From positions 136,850,351 through 136,914,350 of the forward strand of contig CP136062.1 in assembly GCA_032622095.1 (NCBI GenBank): a DNA stretch of 64,000 nt, given 5' to 3'. The notes beneath the pieces are model-generated. The model worked only from the letters and a program-made list of their open reading frames with translations, was not told the origin of the DNA and made no database searches. Shown piece after piece: positions 10,706 through 22,455 of this stretch (the first letter of the stretch is position 1; each line of letters begins with the position of its first letter). A program made the translations under genes and the position numbers. This DNA comes from Siphonodentalium dalli. Lineage: Eukaryota; Mollusca; Scaphopoda; Gadilida; Siphonodentaliidae.

Positions 10706-11010
10706 CTGAAAATAAACAGTGAAATGGGAAAATATATATCTTAAATTTCTACAGACAGGCGATCCTTAAAGTGGGCTCAAAATGTATGGTATATTTTTTA
10801 CAAAGCCCCATAGAATTTCACATCTGATAATAATAGTTTTTCTATTTATTTACTTTACGTTAAAGGGACTAAAACCCCCTTGAAGTGGGTTCGCACGAAA
10901 TAACATAAATTTTATGAAAGTATGTAAACCAACTATATCATCAACAAGTACAAGTAGAATAGCTAAACATTGTTCTTATTTTCAGTATTAATATATCTCC
11001 AAGAACAATA

Positions 11011-11144
11011 TTTCCCGTATTGAAACCATTGTAAACATTACTGTCACAGTGGAAAATTTTAGAGATAAAGTCCAAGATTTCGCGTACTGAAACCATTGTA
11101 AACATTACTGTCACAGTGGAAAATTTTACTGATAAAAGTTCAAT
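11011..11144. repeat. 67-bp direct tandem duplication
   Basis: The segment containing TGAAACCATTGTAAACATTA and GTCACAGTGGAAAATTTT occurs twice with few differences (starting at 11011 and 11078). It is intron 2 sequence. Confidence 0.9.
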
Positions 11145-12025
11145 TAGTCCAAAAAGATACCAAAGTTTAATCAACACTTGACAATAAACATTGTAAAAGG
11201 CCAACGCATTGAAAAATATTATGAAAATCATATTCAGACTAATATATTTGAACTTACTACAATATTAGTGATGTTTGTTTACAAATCACTATAACAGTTG
11301 TGTTCACATAACAATGTTTTCAAAACTCAGAATTTCGTTATTGGAGAACTATCAATAATGAATTAGAACAAAGTGTATCTATTTATCCATGTTCTTCCGT
11401 TGTGATGTTTTACAGACTTATATATATATATATATTTGCACATTTACCCACTGCGAGTGCATTGGGACTCTTTAAGCATATCTTATTCTCAATTTGAAAT
11501 TCCGCAGGATCGGGTACAAATTACAAACACCTCACAAACGCCCCATCCCTATGCAGAGTTGGATCACAATATGTTTTATACCAAAACTATTTTCTATACC
11601 ATGTAATAAACATGTAGAACAGAGCCACGTACTCTTGGACAGAAAATTAGAAATATATCCCACACAAATGTTCTCAACTCAGAAGATTTCCATTTGCAAA
11701 TACAACATCTTCTCTAACTGTACAAACATGTTCTGAATGGGGGGTGAGACTCATCTAATTTGCACAACTTATTCGACAATTTATTACATTCTATATGTAA
11801 TCATCATTCGGTGGGTTTAAAAATGAAATACAACCAATACAGTAACTGTATACAACCAGTACTGCAAGGAAAACGCGAATTTCCGATGATCGTATACGTG
11901 TTCGGCAATAGGATAACCGACAACCAGCTAACATTCATTCGGACATAAATTTTGTTTACTTCGCATGCACACTTTAATGTGGAGAATCCATAAACGAGAA
12001 CTTACATGAATGGTTTTGATCATAT

Positions 12026-12496
12026 TTAAAGATGCATAATCCGAATTAACGCTCCAAAATGACTATTTATTTGGCTTCGTGGGTGAACAATATTTTATTC
12101 GAGTCGAGGAACCCACCCATCAAAGCTCAGAGTGCTGATGCATGATCAGATATCGATTTTTGACATTTGTTAATTCTCGAAATGTGTAATTATTTGTGAC
12201 CCAGAAAAGAGTCGTCAAACCGATAGTGTCGGACAAAATTGCGGATGAAGATGGATAACTCTGTAATCAAATGGTAATACGGCCAAATTTCGTGATACAC
12301 AAGTGATAATACGGCCATATTTCGTTGAACAACATGTTGATAAATAACACGTTTTGGGAAATTTTATACCATAGTTGACAACGGTTAGCATTATTTTGTT
12401 GTAATTAATCGATTCTGATAACAAAAGCGTATTTTGAAGAAATGTTGTTGTAACTTGATGATATAGGGACCGTCTGATCGGATTGAGTACCTTTAA
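12026..12496. mobile_element. Family C element (TTAAAGG...CCTTTAA ends)
   Basis: The copy runs from TTAAAGATGCATAATCCGAA to ATCGGATTGAGTACCTTTAA. It shares ordered internal blocks with other copies, including TTCGAGTCGAGGAACCCACC, CAGATATCGAT and TTGTTGTAACTTGATGAT. The approximate inverted ends suggest a non-autonomous DNA element with TTAA at its borders; the superfamily is uncertain. Confidence 0.7.
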
Positions 12497-12612
12497 TGTG
12501 GAGCATCCATAAATGAGAAGTTACGTGAGTCTGATTCGAGAATGGATTGAGTCCCTTTAATGTGGGACATCCATAAATGAGAAGTTACACGAGTCGGATC
12601 CGAGAATGGTCT

Positions 12613-12833
12613 TGGGAGCTTCATGAAATTTTGCGAAACCCTGTGCCAATGCATTCTCTTACATCTGCGAGTCTCCCATACGGGTGCATCTCATATATAT
12701 ACGACAATACATTGACCTTGTCAGCCAGGGCATTCTCTTAAGTGTGCGAGGATCCCTATGGGAGACTCGCATATATAATAGGATGTACTGGCACATGATC
12801 TTTAATGATGCACCAGCGCGGCTCTCGTCATAA
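12613..12833. mobile_element. Family A MITE abutting an exon
   Basis: This is a diverged double-hairpin copy (GTGCCAATGCATTCTCTTA ... CACCAGCGCGGCTCTCGTCA). Its right end is only about 12 bases from the splice donor of exon 2 (12845-12840), so the first bases of intron 2 run straight into the MITE. Confidence 0.8.
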
Positions 12834-12845
12834 TTTTTTACTTAC

Positions 12846-12912
12846 ATGATGCGAGAATGGTCTTGTGATCCGCCATGTTCGTGGCCCAGTTTAAACTGCT
12901 CCAGACCGAGAA
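12846..12912 (-). CDS. Sarcosine oxidase-like, exon 2 (residues 32-54)
   Basis: The exon is 67 nt, with acceptor TTTTATAG (AG at 12914-12913) and donor GTAAGT (12845-12840). It begins with two bases of the Val codon opened by exon 1 and reads LGLEQFKLGHEHGGSQDHSR then I-I. This is the family's second Rossmann strand ending in Glu (which contacts the FAD ribose), followed by the 'H..GSS...SR' flavin-contact loop. The loop has Gly-Gly-Ser-Gln-Asp-His, where most relatives have Gly-Ser-Ser-His-Gly. The phase agrees with exons 1 and 3. Confidence 0.92.
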
Positions 12913-13350
12913 CTATAAAATAGAATTAAAGGCCCCCTTAATGTTCGAATCTCCAGATCACATTTTATCATACAATTAGCCCCTAAACCCGGCCTCATAT
13001 TATTAGTAAGACACACGTGTATTGTCGGCACGCACAGTGACATAATTAACGCTCATCGCAATGGTACCGATGTCAATGCTGGAACTTTATTAATATGTTA
13101 ATTAGAATATAATTATGGTATTCAATTCGTGTTGGATTATTTATAGTTGACTATGAGATAACATGGGTGATAAGGGTGGTTGAACAATATTGTCAACATG
13201 AATACATTGAATAGACACATTTCGAATGGAATTATATTTTTTCAAGAAGGTATTTTTACTTTCTCTTTGGTTGTGATAAGGAAACCGATATTAATTTTGT
13301 TTTTGTTTCGAGATCTCTTTTCCTTGCTAAATGTGATTATGTGATAAAAT

Positions 13351-13492
13351 GGATCTCAAATGCGTCGCAATTCCATACGAAATTATTAAACTCATCCACT
13401 AAATTCGATTCGAGCCTCGCTAAAGCTCTGATCGAATTTATAGTGCACCCGGTTTATAAATTTCGTATAGAATTGCGACTCGTTAGAGATCC
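13351..13492. repeat. Imperfect 142-bp hairpin
   Basis: GGATCTC..CGCAATTCCATACGAAATT on the left pairs with AATTTCGTATAGAATTGCG..GAGATCC on the right, with a second inner match around AATTCGAT. Ends and spacing resemble a miniature inverted-repeat element. It lies in intron 1. Confidence 0.75.
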
Positions 13493-13499
13493 TCTCTAT

Positions 13500-13970
13500 A
13501 TATACATCATATTCTATACTATATACAATTTGAAAGAGGAAGCTCCAAAATAGTGTATTTTATCAACTTATCCGGTCGAATAAACTGTGAACACGTTGTT
13601 ATTTTTGTGTCGATGTGCCGACGTTTGCTTAATTTTGATCTGGTTGCAGGTACTTCCAGCCTATTATTCTCGATGGAAGAGGAATAACTCTATCTCCTAT
13701 AGTTTTGAATTTTGATGCATTTATCCAAACTCCATGCAGGGTTTACCTAAGTATGACTGGTGCGCTCTGGTAGATTTTATCAGCATGTTATGGTAAATAA
13801 ATGGGAAGTCTTGGGGTGAATCTGAGAATATCTATCACTTGGTGGACGCTCCTATGCCACAGCTGTTCTGTACCCAGGTGGAATATATATATTTTTTGGT
13901 TTTATAGTTAATAAATAATCACTCTGTATAGAAATAATCGGGGACTCAAACATTAAGTGGACCTGAATTT
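13500..13970 (+). repeat. Dispersed repeat, copy 2 (partner 3100-3540)
   Basis: This is the diverged second copy, recognisable by AGGAAGCTC, TATCAACTTATCCGGT, GAATAAACTGTGAACA and the GAGGAATAACTCTAT segment. It lies in intron 1. Confidence 0.6.
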
Positions 13971-15077
13971 TCTATTTTGATTCAGAGGTAAAATATAATG
14001 ATTTAGAGTTAGAGACTTCAGTCAACAGGAGAGTACTTGAAAATAATTGTTTCTAAATTATGTTTCCACGAACTGGGACATAAAACGTGGCTATTTTAGA
14101 ACATTATACATTTCATATAAAACTCTAACTTGAAAAACGCGTTCAACGTTTCTTACATCAGCCTGAGATGTTTCCTGTGTTTTTGGTAAACAATAATGCA
14201 AATGTGTCTTTAAAAAGAGTTTGATAATATATGTTGTTGTTGATGATGTTGATAGTGTTGTCGGGAAGAGACAGAGCATCCGCAAAGGACACTTGCACGA
14301 GCATGATCGACGCTATAATATATAAATATATTGGATATTTAATTAGGCTTCATTCACACACGGGCAAATATAATCGGGCAGCAATTTTAGAGCAATCGTC
14401 GTATTGGCTTGCGCCTTGCGGTATATATTCTAGAATATGGACAATTTATATAATATGTATGGCATGATACACCGTTTCCTACGTAACCAATAAGATATCT
14501 GGTGTATCGATAATGCATTGTTATTTACAAAAAAAGAAAATGTCACCGTGCTCCATTTAGAGTTTGGAACTGCATGCCTGAATTAATTCATTAATTGCCA
14601 TGGACAATTGTGGTGGACTTTAAAGTATCATAAAGAAATCTCATATATAATCAAATGTTCAAAAACACTGCTTGGTTTTGGTCAGCACGTGCCTGGTTAT
14701 GTTATGTTATAATTTGTTTTTCTTCTCTTGACCGAATCGATTTTTTCAAACGTTTCTTATTTGGTAATGCATGCCGGCATCAGACCTGTAATTAGGCCTA
14801 ATTGTGTTCATATGCCGAATGCTGAGTGCTGCATGACATGCATTTATATATAGCTGCTGCAGTTTTACAATCGCTTGCCTGACCATACATGAGCGTTGAA
14901 GTTTGCACTTGATTGAAGACTCACCGAAGTCAGTTATGTCCACACCATGTAATATACAACATATATACGCTCCATATCAGAGCTAGTTAGAGTGAGCAGA
15001 AATGACTTTGATGAATGGCTGATGAAGTTTCAAGCGTCTGCATGTAGAAGGTACCAGTACATATATTGTAAACTTAC

Positions 15078-15171
15078 CGGAATTTGAGCGCTTCGAAAGC
15101 CAGTAAACAGCAGCACTGCCAACGCCCCCACATCCGACAACGATATAGTCAAAATGTCTTGTCGGCTCCAT
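15078..15171 (-). CDS. Peroxisomal sarcosine oxidase-like, first coding exon (residues 1-32)
   Basis: The exon is 94 nt, from ATG at 15171 to the donor GTAAGT (15077-15072). The first residues are MEPTRHFDYIVVGCGGVGSA, a typical N-terminal FAD-binding strand-turn-helix with G13-x-G15-x-x-G18, continuing AVYWLSKRSNS. It is the start of a five-exon frame of 188 residues, about half of the roughly 390 residues usual for PIPOX/monomeric sarcosine oxidase. These flavoenzymes oxidise N-methyl or cyclic secondary amines (sarcosine, pipecolate) to imines, making hydrogen peroxide, usually in peroxisomes. Substrate choice and the peroxisomal C-terminal signal cannot be judged because the C-terminal half is missing from the window. 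The start ATG is the only one before the Rossmann motif in this frame. Introns are 2.2, 2.1, 6.1 and 3.5 kb and are repeat-filled. Related amine oxidases of the same fold are the main alternative. Confidence 0.9.
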
Positions 15172-15772
15172 AATTGTTATGCGTGCACATGTAGATAATA
15201 CAACTATAAAAGTCGAAATACCGGCGCCCGCACACTATCGCCCAATCTGTTTGGATAATGTGCACTACGGTGTCATATTACATCCGAGCAAAGCATTAAT
15301 TATAGTTTATACACTTCTAAAGTCCTATAGAATGTGTATTTTGTACTTTTGTTGATCACTGCATGAAAATTGAGAGTTTGTCCTCAATATTGAACTCCGG
15401 ATTTTGTTTACGAATCGATAAGCAGTAAATCTATCATGCACGAAAACGAAGATGAAACAAGCATCGGGTTCACAACGATATTTAATTGCGTATCGGTCGT
15501 GATATCATTACAAGACTTTAAAATTGTCGATCGAGGACGTCCATGCATTATTCACGAACTAAAGTTGGGTTTCAAGCGGTATATACCTCCTTCGACGAAA
15601 TACAATATCTGAATTTACATAAATGTTCAGTTAAGTGCTACTTCCCCTATATATGGTTTATTTATTTAAACATAATTTATTTGTAATATAATACAAAATG
15701 GATTGGGGCACAATTTTTAAAACGTAATGAGTCCCTCTCTGGTATACATTGATACCAACAAGTGGCACAATA
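15172..15772. promoter_or_regulatory. Upstream region of the sarcosine oxidase-like gene
   Basis: This should contain the 5' UTR and promoter, if no non-coding first exon exists. I see a GC-richer patch (15222-15245, with GGCGCCCG and CCAAT). There is also a TATAAAAG at 15205-15212 that reads on the plus strand, away from the gene. No element can be assigned firmly. Confidence 0.3.
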
Positions 15773-16231
15773 TTAAAGGTACTCAATCCGATCAGACGGC
15801 CCCCATACCATCAAGATACAACAACAACAACAACAACATTTCTTTAAAATACGCTTTAGTTATCAGAATCGATTTATTTCAACAAAATAATACTAACCGC
15901 TATCAAATTTCTCAAAACTTGTTATTTATTAACATTTTGTTCAACAAATATGGCCGTATTATCACTAAAGTATCACGAAATTTGATCGTATTACCACTTG
16001 ATTTTAGAGTTATCCATCTTCATCGACAATTTTGTCCGAGACCCTCCGTTTGACCACGTGTTTCTGGGCCACATATTATTACACATCTCGAAAAATAACA
16101 AACTTCAAAAATCGATATCTGATCACTCTGAACTTTGATGGGTGGGTTCCTCGACTGGAATCAAATATTTTTTACCCCGAAGCCAAAGAAATAGTAATTT
16201 AGGAGCGTTTGATCGGATTGAGTACCTTTAA
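15773..16231. mobile_element. Family C element, near-complete copy
   Basis: It opens TTAAAGGTACTCAATCCGAT and ends ATCGGATTGAGTACCTTTAA. This gives a clear inverted end of about 20 bp over 459 bp. Inside are (CAA)n, GGCCGTATTATCAC and GGTGGGTTCCTCGACTGG blocks shared by other copies. Confidence 0.85.
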
Positions 16232-16620
16232 GTAACTTATTTAAGACGTCTTACCCCTTCTGTGCTATCGTTTGTTGAACTTATTATCTGAACATTTTCT
16301 ACCAATGAATATGAATCAGTCTGGCCTTGTGTTATCTGTTTTTCTGTCTGTCGTCTGCTTGTATTACCTGAACACCCATCCAAAGTAATAATACCCGTTC
16401 CAATGTACACATTTTTATAACTGAATTGGAGAATCCATTTAGTATAAAAAGGGTTAAGTTAATGCCCCACTATAGCTTATATATACAGCTGCATGCAGAA
16501 TCTGCATTGGCATATCCTCTGCAATGGGAGATGACAGCTTTTTACAGCAGTCATGGTCTATATATGCATGCATGCATGCACCCATGCATAAGCTAGCCTA
16601 TGGCGCGCGAATTCGACAAC

Positions 16621-16947
16621 AAGATGCATAATCCGAATTCACGCTCGCAAATTACTATTTCCTTGGCTTCGGGGGTAAAAAATATTTGATTCGAGTCGAG
16701 GAATCCACCCAACAAAGCCCAGAGTGATCAGATATCGATCTTTAAAATCTATTATTTTTCACCACCGATAATTTTAAGTGGCCCTGTAAACAGTCGACGA
16801 GAATACGGTCTCGGACCAAATTGCGGATGAAGATGGATATATATACTCTAAAATCGATTCTGATAACTAAAGCGTACTTTGAAGAAATGTTGTTGTTGTT
16901 GTAATTTGATGATATGTTGACCGTCTGATCGGATTGAGTACCTTTAA
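16621..16947. mobile_element. Family C element, partial copy
   Basis: The left part (AAGATGCATAATCCGAATTC, TCGAGTCGAGGAATCCACCC) and right end (GATCGGATTGAGTACCTTTAA) are present, with internal deletion. A second right-end fragment follows at 16950-17030. Confidence 0.75.
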
Positions 16948-17226
16948 TGCTGAAGCGGCAATTTAAAAAAATGTGTTGTTGTTGGAATCTGATGATATGG
17001 GGACCATTGAATCGGATTGAGTACCTTTAATGAATAATGTTCGTCTCAAAGTTGATATAACGGCTTTGTGTAAGAATATTGCTATCTAGCTGTAGGTCGT
17101 CTGTCACTGTTTTTGCGACTCTCGTGTCTGTTTATTTGCACGCACTCAACGTATCTCGTTGAATAGATTTGTTCCTGGCCGAAAGCTGCAAAAATCTGAA
17201 ACCGTAGTAACCTGACCCCTCCAGCA

Positions 17227-17577
17227 TTAAAGGTACTCAATCCGATCAGACGGTCAACATATCATCAAGTTACAACAACAACAACATGTCTTCAAAGTAC
17301 GCTTTAGTTATCAGAATCGATTAATTACAATTACACTTGATTTTAGAGTTATCCATATTCATCCGCAATTTTGTCCGAGACATGGTCGGTTTGACGACTT
17401 CTTCTGGGCCACAAATAATTATACATACATTTCGAGAAATAACAAATTTCAAAAATCGATATCTGATCAATCTGAGCTTTGATGGATGGGTTCCTCGACT
17501 CGAATCAAATATTTTTCATCCCAGAAGCCAAACAAATGGTAATTTTGGGAACGTTAATTCGGATAATGCATCTTTAA
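17227..17577. mobile_element. Family C element, shorter copy in opposite orientation
   Basis: TTAAAGGTACTCAATCCGAT opens it and TTCGGATAATGCATCTTTAA closes it. Shared blocks include ATCAGAATCGATTA, AATCGATATCTGATC and GGTTCCTCGACTCG. Confidence 0.8.
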
Positions 17578-17726
17578 TATGATGTTTTGGTGGCCATATA
17601 TCGACTTTCGAAAGAGGAAGATTTTACACGTTTTGAGTTTTTTTGTGAACGAAGCAAAATTTCCAATGATCCTCTCTTATAAAGAACGTCCATGGATGTT
17701 TCCGTATCACAAAATCAGTATACAAA

Positions 17727-18725
17727 TTAAGCCTTACATGACTAGAGCTTCCTGATTTTTTGCGAAAACCTTGTGCCAATGCATTCTCTAATATATGCGA
17801 GTCTCCCAAATTTAGGGAGCCTCACGTATATACGATAATACATTGGCCTAACAATATGACCGTGTAAGCCAGTGCATTCTCTTATATAAAGACCTAAGAA
17901 AAAGAAAGTCCCCCTATTATATTCGGTAATAATTTATGAGATATTGGATGGATTTTGATGAAACTTTCCATAAATGATTTGTGGTACCAGAGACATCAAG
18001 TGCCCCTAGAATGGAAGAGGGGCACTTTTCAAAAGTTGCAAAAACACAGGTAGAGTGATCACAGTCATTCGGCTGTGTCCTGGTCCCCAACTTCTCGCAT
18101 GGGCTCGGAGCCTCGGGACCTCGGAACATCCTTATCTGTTGGTACCTCAATGACCCACATGGTGGGAAATATGGTTTACTGAAAAATGGCTATAAAGAGA
18201 CTGATTTCAATAACTGTATTATGTTGCTCACGGCATGAAACTTCAAGGTGTCATTCCAAAGGAATGTGGTTACATGTGGTTAGACTGAATTGCCTGGGCA
18301 ATGCAGCGGGCAAATTGTGTCATGAAAGTGACACGCATGTTATCGTAGACTCACAGTGTCACTAATTTTGGACCACCTTACAGCCAGTAACAACTTGTGT
18401 GAACAATGGAACACTGGAGTGACTGTCCACTCTACGTCAGTGTTTTGCAACTTTTGAAAAGCACCCCTCTTCCATTCAATTCGTGCTCAGACGGCCATAA
18501 CACAACTCACAGGACTTTGCCTCCCACAGGTTGTGTCTCAGATACGTTTCGTCAAAATCCATCCAATATCTCATAAAATATTACGGAATATATTAGGGGG
18601 GGGGGGCTTTTTTTTTTAGGTATTTATGTGAGGCTCCATTTGGGATTGAGACTACAATATATCAGATAATGCATTGGCACATAATCATTAATGCTGCACC
18701 AGCGCAGCTCCCGCCATGAAAGGGA
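17727..18725. mobile_element. Family A MITE split by a nested insertion
   Basis: The left half is 17727-17887 (TTAAGCC..ACATGACTAGAGCTTCCTG, then the hairpin). The right half is 18626-18725 (ATGTGAGGCTCC ... CACCAGCGCAGCTCCCGCCA). The break is within the CTTATATATGTGAGG hairpin stem. The 738-bp insert is described separately. Confidence 0.8.
17888..18625. mobile_element. 738-bp element with roughly 75-bp inverted ends
   Basis: The left end (CCTAAGAAAAAGAAAGTCCC, then GAGATATTGGATGGATTTTG) pairs with the right end (CAAAATCCATCCAATATCTC, then a G-run and TTTTTTTTTTAGG). A second internal pair (GGAAGAGGGGCACTTTTCAA at about 18012; its complement at about 18450) extends the symmetry. The target duplication is unclear, at most 2 bp. 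No coding content. Confidence 0.8.
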
Positions 18726-20330
18726 TAAAGAGCGTTCTTAAAGAGAGTTATTACGATCGTTTTCGACATTACTGGTGAATGATTATGTGGATTTGAAATA
18801 GCGATGACGTTGCATGATTTCAATTTTTTTTACTTTAGCAAGGTAACTGAACATTGGCTTCGGAAATTTTGTCAAATCTGGTATTTCAACTTTAACGTGG
18901 ACCATACAGTCCATAATGAACCCCCAAACGTCGTTTTAGGAGTTTTCACCAGATTTCCACCCAAGTGACATAGCTGGCTTAAATTGAGCATCTGCTCATC
19001 GATTTGTACAAAGACAATAAAATAGATGTGTATACCGTACTGTCATATAGTACGTGTCACTCGAGTGCATGTGCATCTCTAAATATTTGGATATATCTCA
19101 AAATGATAAGAATGTTTCAGAGTGAAGCAATGATCGTCTGAATTGCTAGAGGCCGAGATGCGTCTCTTTTTCTCAAGCATGAAAACAATAAAGAGCGTTT
19201 TGATTAATGAAAAGGTAAACAAAGAGCGTAGGTGTATCGAACGTTAACATTTAAAGCAGGACAAATTAATTATTAACACCGGAGACTTCAGCAATAACGT
19301 GGAAGTCGTTCGATCAGATCCATGGGACACGTAAAAGTTAAGTCTGGCATGTATTTTCGTGTTTGACCAATATTATTGACATTTAAACTTTATTATGCTT
19401 ATCGCCAAAAAGGGGACGGAAACAAGAGATTATTTAGTATACAGGTATAGGATCGCCGCTAGCTCATCTTTCAAGAAGCCTGCAGCTTAGCCTGACGCGT
19501 ACATAATCGAATCAAGTAATGGTTTGTAACCGATAGACCCATGTATATGCCTATGCATGCCTGTCGAAGTTAAGAGCTGTCGATCTTCTAAATCCAAACA
19601 TGTAGGTTTGTTGGTCTTTTCCCCGATAAGAACATAGAACTTTACGCTAAATAAAGCATTACTCTGAATCCGCCGGGAGCATGTGAGACATCAGTGGTAT
19701 CGATAAGCAGCGAGTCGTCAACAGCAGACTTTGTGAAAACGCTCTGTATGGATCAAACGCGAGCAGATGTGGAGCCGAGGAAAGCCATTGTACGAATACC
19801 AAGTCAGACACAAACACCGCTAATGAATATGCAGATTTAAGAGGTCACCCGAAGGTTGTCTTATCGAGCGACGGCTCCGCAATGTGTTGGGTTGCTTAGC
19901 CTGTGCAATTAAATCAAAGATCTTGGACGTTTCGAATGGTATTCGAAAAATCTAAAACAACAGTTATCTCATGCAGTGAGTATTGTTTCCATATATATAA
20001 ATTTATTTCGCTATCAGTGTGCAGAAAAGGAGTATTTAGCTGGAAACGTTCGTGTGGGCAACTGCGTTTGGTTCAGTTCAGTGTGCGTATAATGGCCGAG
20101 AATCTGCAGCGGCCTTTGTAAATTGTAGCGCTGTGTGTCGATGTGCTGTGTGTCACGGCTGGCTTATGCATGGACTGACTTGGGTCCTGTTCAGGCGTGA
20201 ATATTGTATTTATATGTGGACGTCGACTCTTTGTTGTATCTGAGACTATGAGGCGATCACAGTGTAGTAGTGGCATATGCACTGTTCAGTGGACTACTGA
20301 TAGCAAGTCACTTCACTGTGCATGTTACTA
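18726..20330. other. Low-repeat stretch, no gene recognised
   Basis: Little internal repetition is seen. ATAAAGAGCGTT occurs at 18724 and again at 19189. The part around 19440-20250 is less AT-rich and could hold a non-coding exon or regulatory DNA. No splice-supported coding exon or RNA gene is seen. Confidence 0.4.
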
Positions 20331-20710
20331 GTATATATCTGTGTACTTGTGTACCAGGAAGACAACTGTAGCAAATGTTCATGTTACAGAGGGTAAGGCC
20401 TATGTGTTAAAAGATTATTTCATTCCATTTCACACATACTGCATTATAACCTGAAAGGTCAGACAAACTTGACACATCGCTTTGAGGATCATGGGATGAT
20501 GGGGATCTCAATTACCATAACTTCAGATATCTGTATATCAGGAAGAAAATACATTGATCAATTCTTCATGTTACGGAGGGTAAGGCCTATGTATTAAAAC
20601 ATGACATAATTCCATTTCACATACACTGGAAGGTCAGACAAACAAATCGCTAATTAATAAGGATCACCAACATGATCTCAACTACCATTTCATTTCATCA
20701 ATGATTTTTC
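20331..20710. repeat. Roughly 190-bp tandem duplication
   Basis: Two copies share TTCATGTTACAGAGGGTAAG (20378, and 20564 with one change), CATTTCACA, AAGGTCAGACAAAC and GGATCA. They diverge by scattered substitutions and indels. Confidence 0.75.
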
Positions 20711-21353
20711 ATGGTCAGAAAGTTTGGTTTGCATAGCATACCGATTGATCATATGCTTGGTCCGGCATAATGCATTTGTAGAATTTCCATTGTACACAGT
20801 TGTACATGCAACATATTAAACTAAAGGTAAAATGAGGTTATGCCTAGATAGAAATTTAAAAGATTGTAATGTTCAGTATAGTTCTATTGATCTATAGTGG
20901 GGGGGGGGGGGGTGATCGAAGGCTACTAGTATCTCACCTTCAACAGTTAAGTTTGAAATATCTAACATATGGAAAGTTTGAGGTTATCGGTTGGTGAATT
21001 CCAATCAAAGGGCTGGTCGGGGTACAAATGATGTTTCCATATTTGGTAATGTTTGTTTACAAGGAAAGGGGATGCCATATACCTAGTTGAACATCCCCAT
21101 TCCCAGGGTGAGGAGGTTCGCATCAAATTCCAAACTTTCAAGAGGAAGGGGTGTCACAATTGAACATTTTAAAGTTTGACACCCCCCCCCCCCCCCCTAT
21201 ATTTATTAAGTTAAGATGTTTGACTCTGAAAGTTTTTCCAGAGGAGAGCTATCTTATTAGAAATATGGTAAACTACATGTATTCAACCCATTTATATTGT
21301 ATAGTTGCAATGATTTACGATATTAAGAGCACTAACAATTTACTGCATTATTT

Positions 21354-21614
21354 TTAACCCTTTCATGATGGGAGCTGCAGCATTAAAGATCCTGTGCCAG
21401 TGCATACTCTTATATATGTGAGTCTCCCATAGGGAGCCTCGTATATATAAGAGAATGCACGGGTTGACAAGGTCAAGGTAAATATTGTTAGGCCAATGTA
21501 TTTTCTTCTACATGTATATGCGAGGCTTCCTGTAGGAGACTCGCATATATAAGAGAATGCATTGGCACAGGGTTTTAGCCAAATTTCTAGAAGCTCCAGT
21601 CATGGAAGGGTTAA
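21354..21614. mobile_element. Family A MITE, complete copy with TTAA borders
   Basis: It opens TTAACCCTTTCATGATGGGA and closes CCAGTCATGGAAGGGTTAA. In between are two hairpins of GAGAATGCAC / CTCTTATATATGTGAG type joined by a spacer carrying AATATTGTTAGGCCAATG. CCCTTT ends plus TTAA targets are characteristic of piggyBac-type elements; membership is inferred from these alone. Confidence 0.88.
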
Positions 21615-22455
21615 ATTACAAACAATTGTTTGGTATTTATTTAGGCAGTATTTTTTTATTGGTTTGAAGTTTTGAAGCACGGACGTTACTGAAACCCTAT
21701 TTTCAAAATATTTAGTGCTGCCGTATTAGGTGGCATGCAAATCTTTTTTGACTAAGATTAAATTGATAGCAAGTGCATTACACTTTCGCTAGCGTAATAT
21801 GTTTATCCAGGGCAGAGACGTGTCCTGGCATCCCCTGATGGCAATAAGATGGGTTGTCGGAGGGGTATAAAAGTGACACTCTCCATTGAAAGTACCGGCA
21901 TTCTTGATTAATATTGAATTTTCTATCCATTTCTTTCATCTATTTTCCACAGGTTCAGCAGTAGTCATTTTGTTCATTTTTATGTGTACCCATACCATAC
22001 TATGCACATGGTATCGACATCTGGATTGACCACTCGTTGTTTGTCCGTCCGTTCATCGAGCCATCCGTCCATAGACACTTTACGCATGGTGCGATAACTC
22101 AAACATTTTCTGTCCAATCAGAACCAAATTTTGTATATGAGTTTCTTAGCCCAAAATAGAGATTGAGTTTAAATATGGGGTTTTATCCGGGTTTTAATGG
22201 AGTTATGGCCCTATTTAAAAAAAAAAAAAAATTAGATTGAATTCCTTGCTCAATTTAACAAGCAAACAAAAAATATTATAAAATATTTTTTGTTTCAATA
22301 ATTAAAAAAACATTTTTTTTATTTAATTCAGATTGAACTCCTTGCTCAATTTATATTATTATTATTGTTATTTTTTAAAGTTAACAAAATCGAAAAACTA
22401 ACACCATTATAACTTCCGCTCTGTAGGATGGCTCTTGAACATTTTCGTCTATGTA
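21615..22455. other. No gene; old dispersed repeat and poly-A runs
   Basis: About 22020-22200 reads like a dispersed invertebrate repeat (GGTGCGATAACTCAAACATT, GTTTTAATGGAGTTATGGCC). It is followed by A/T homopolymer runs. No coding signal. Confidence 0.4.

Noticed and set aside
15205-15212. TATAAAAG near the start of the sarcosine oxidase-like gene as its TATA box
   Set aside because: It reads on the plus strand, away from the gene, and AT-rich DNA makes chance matches common. I left it as unassigned.
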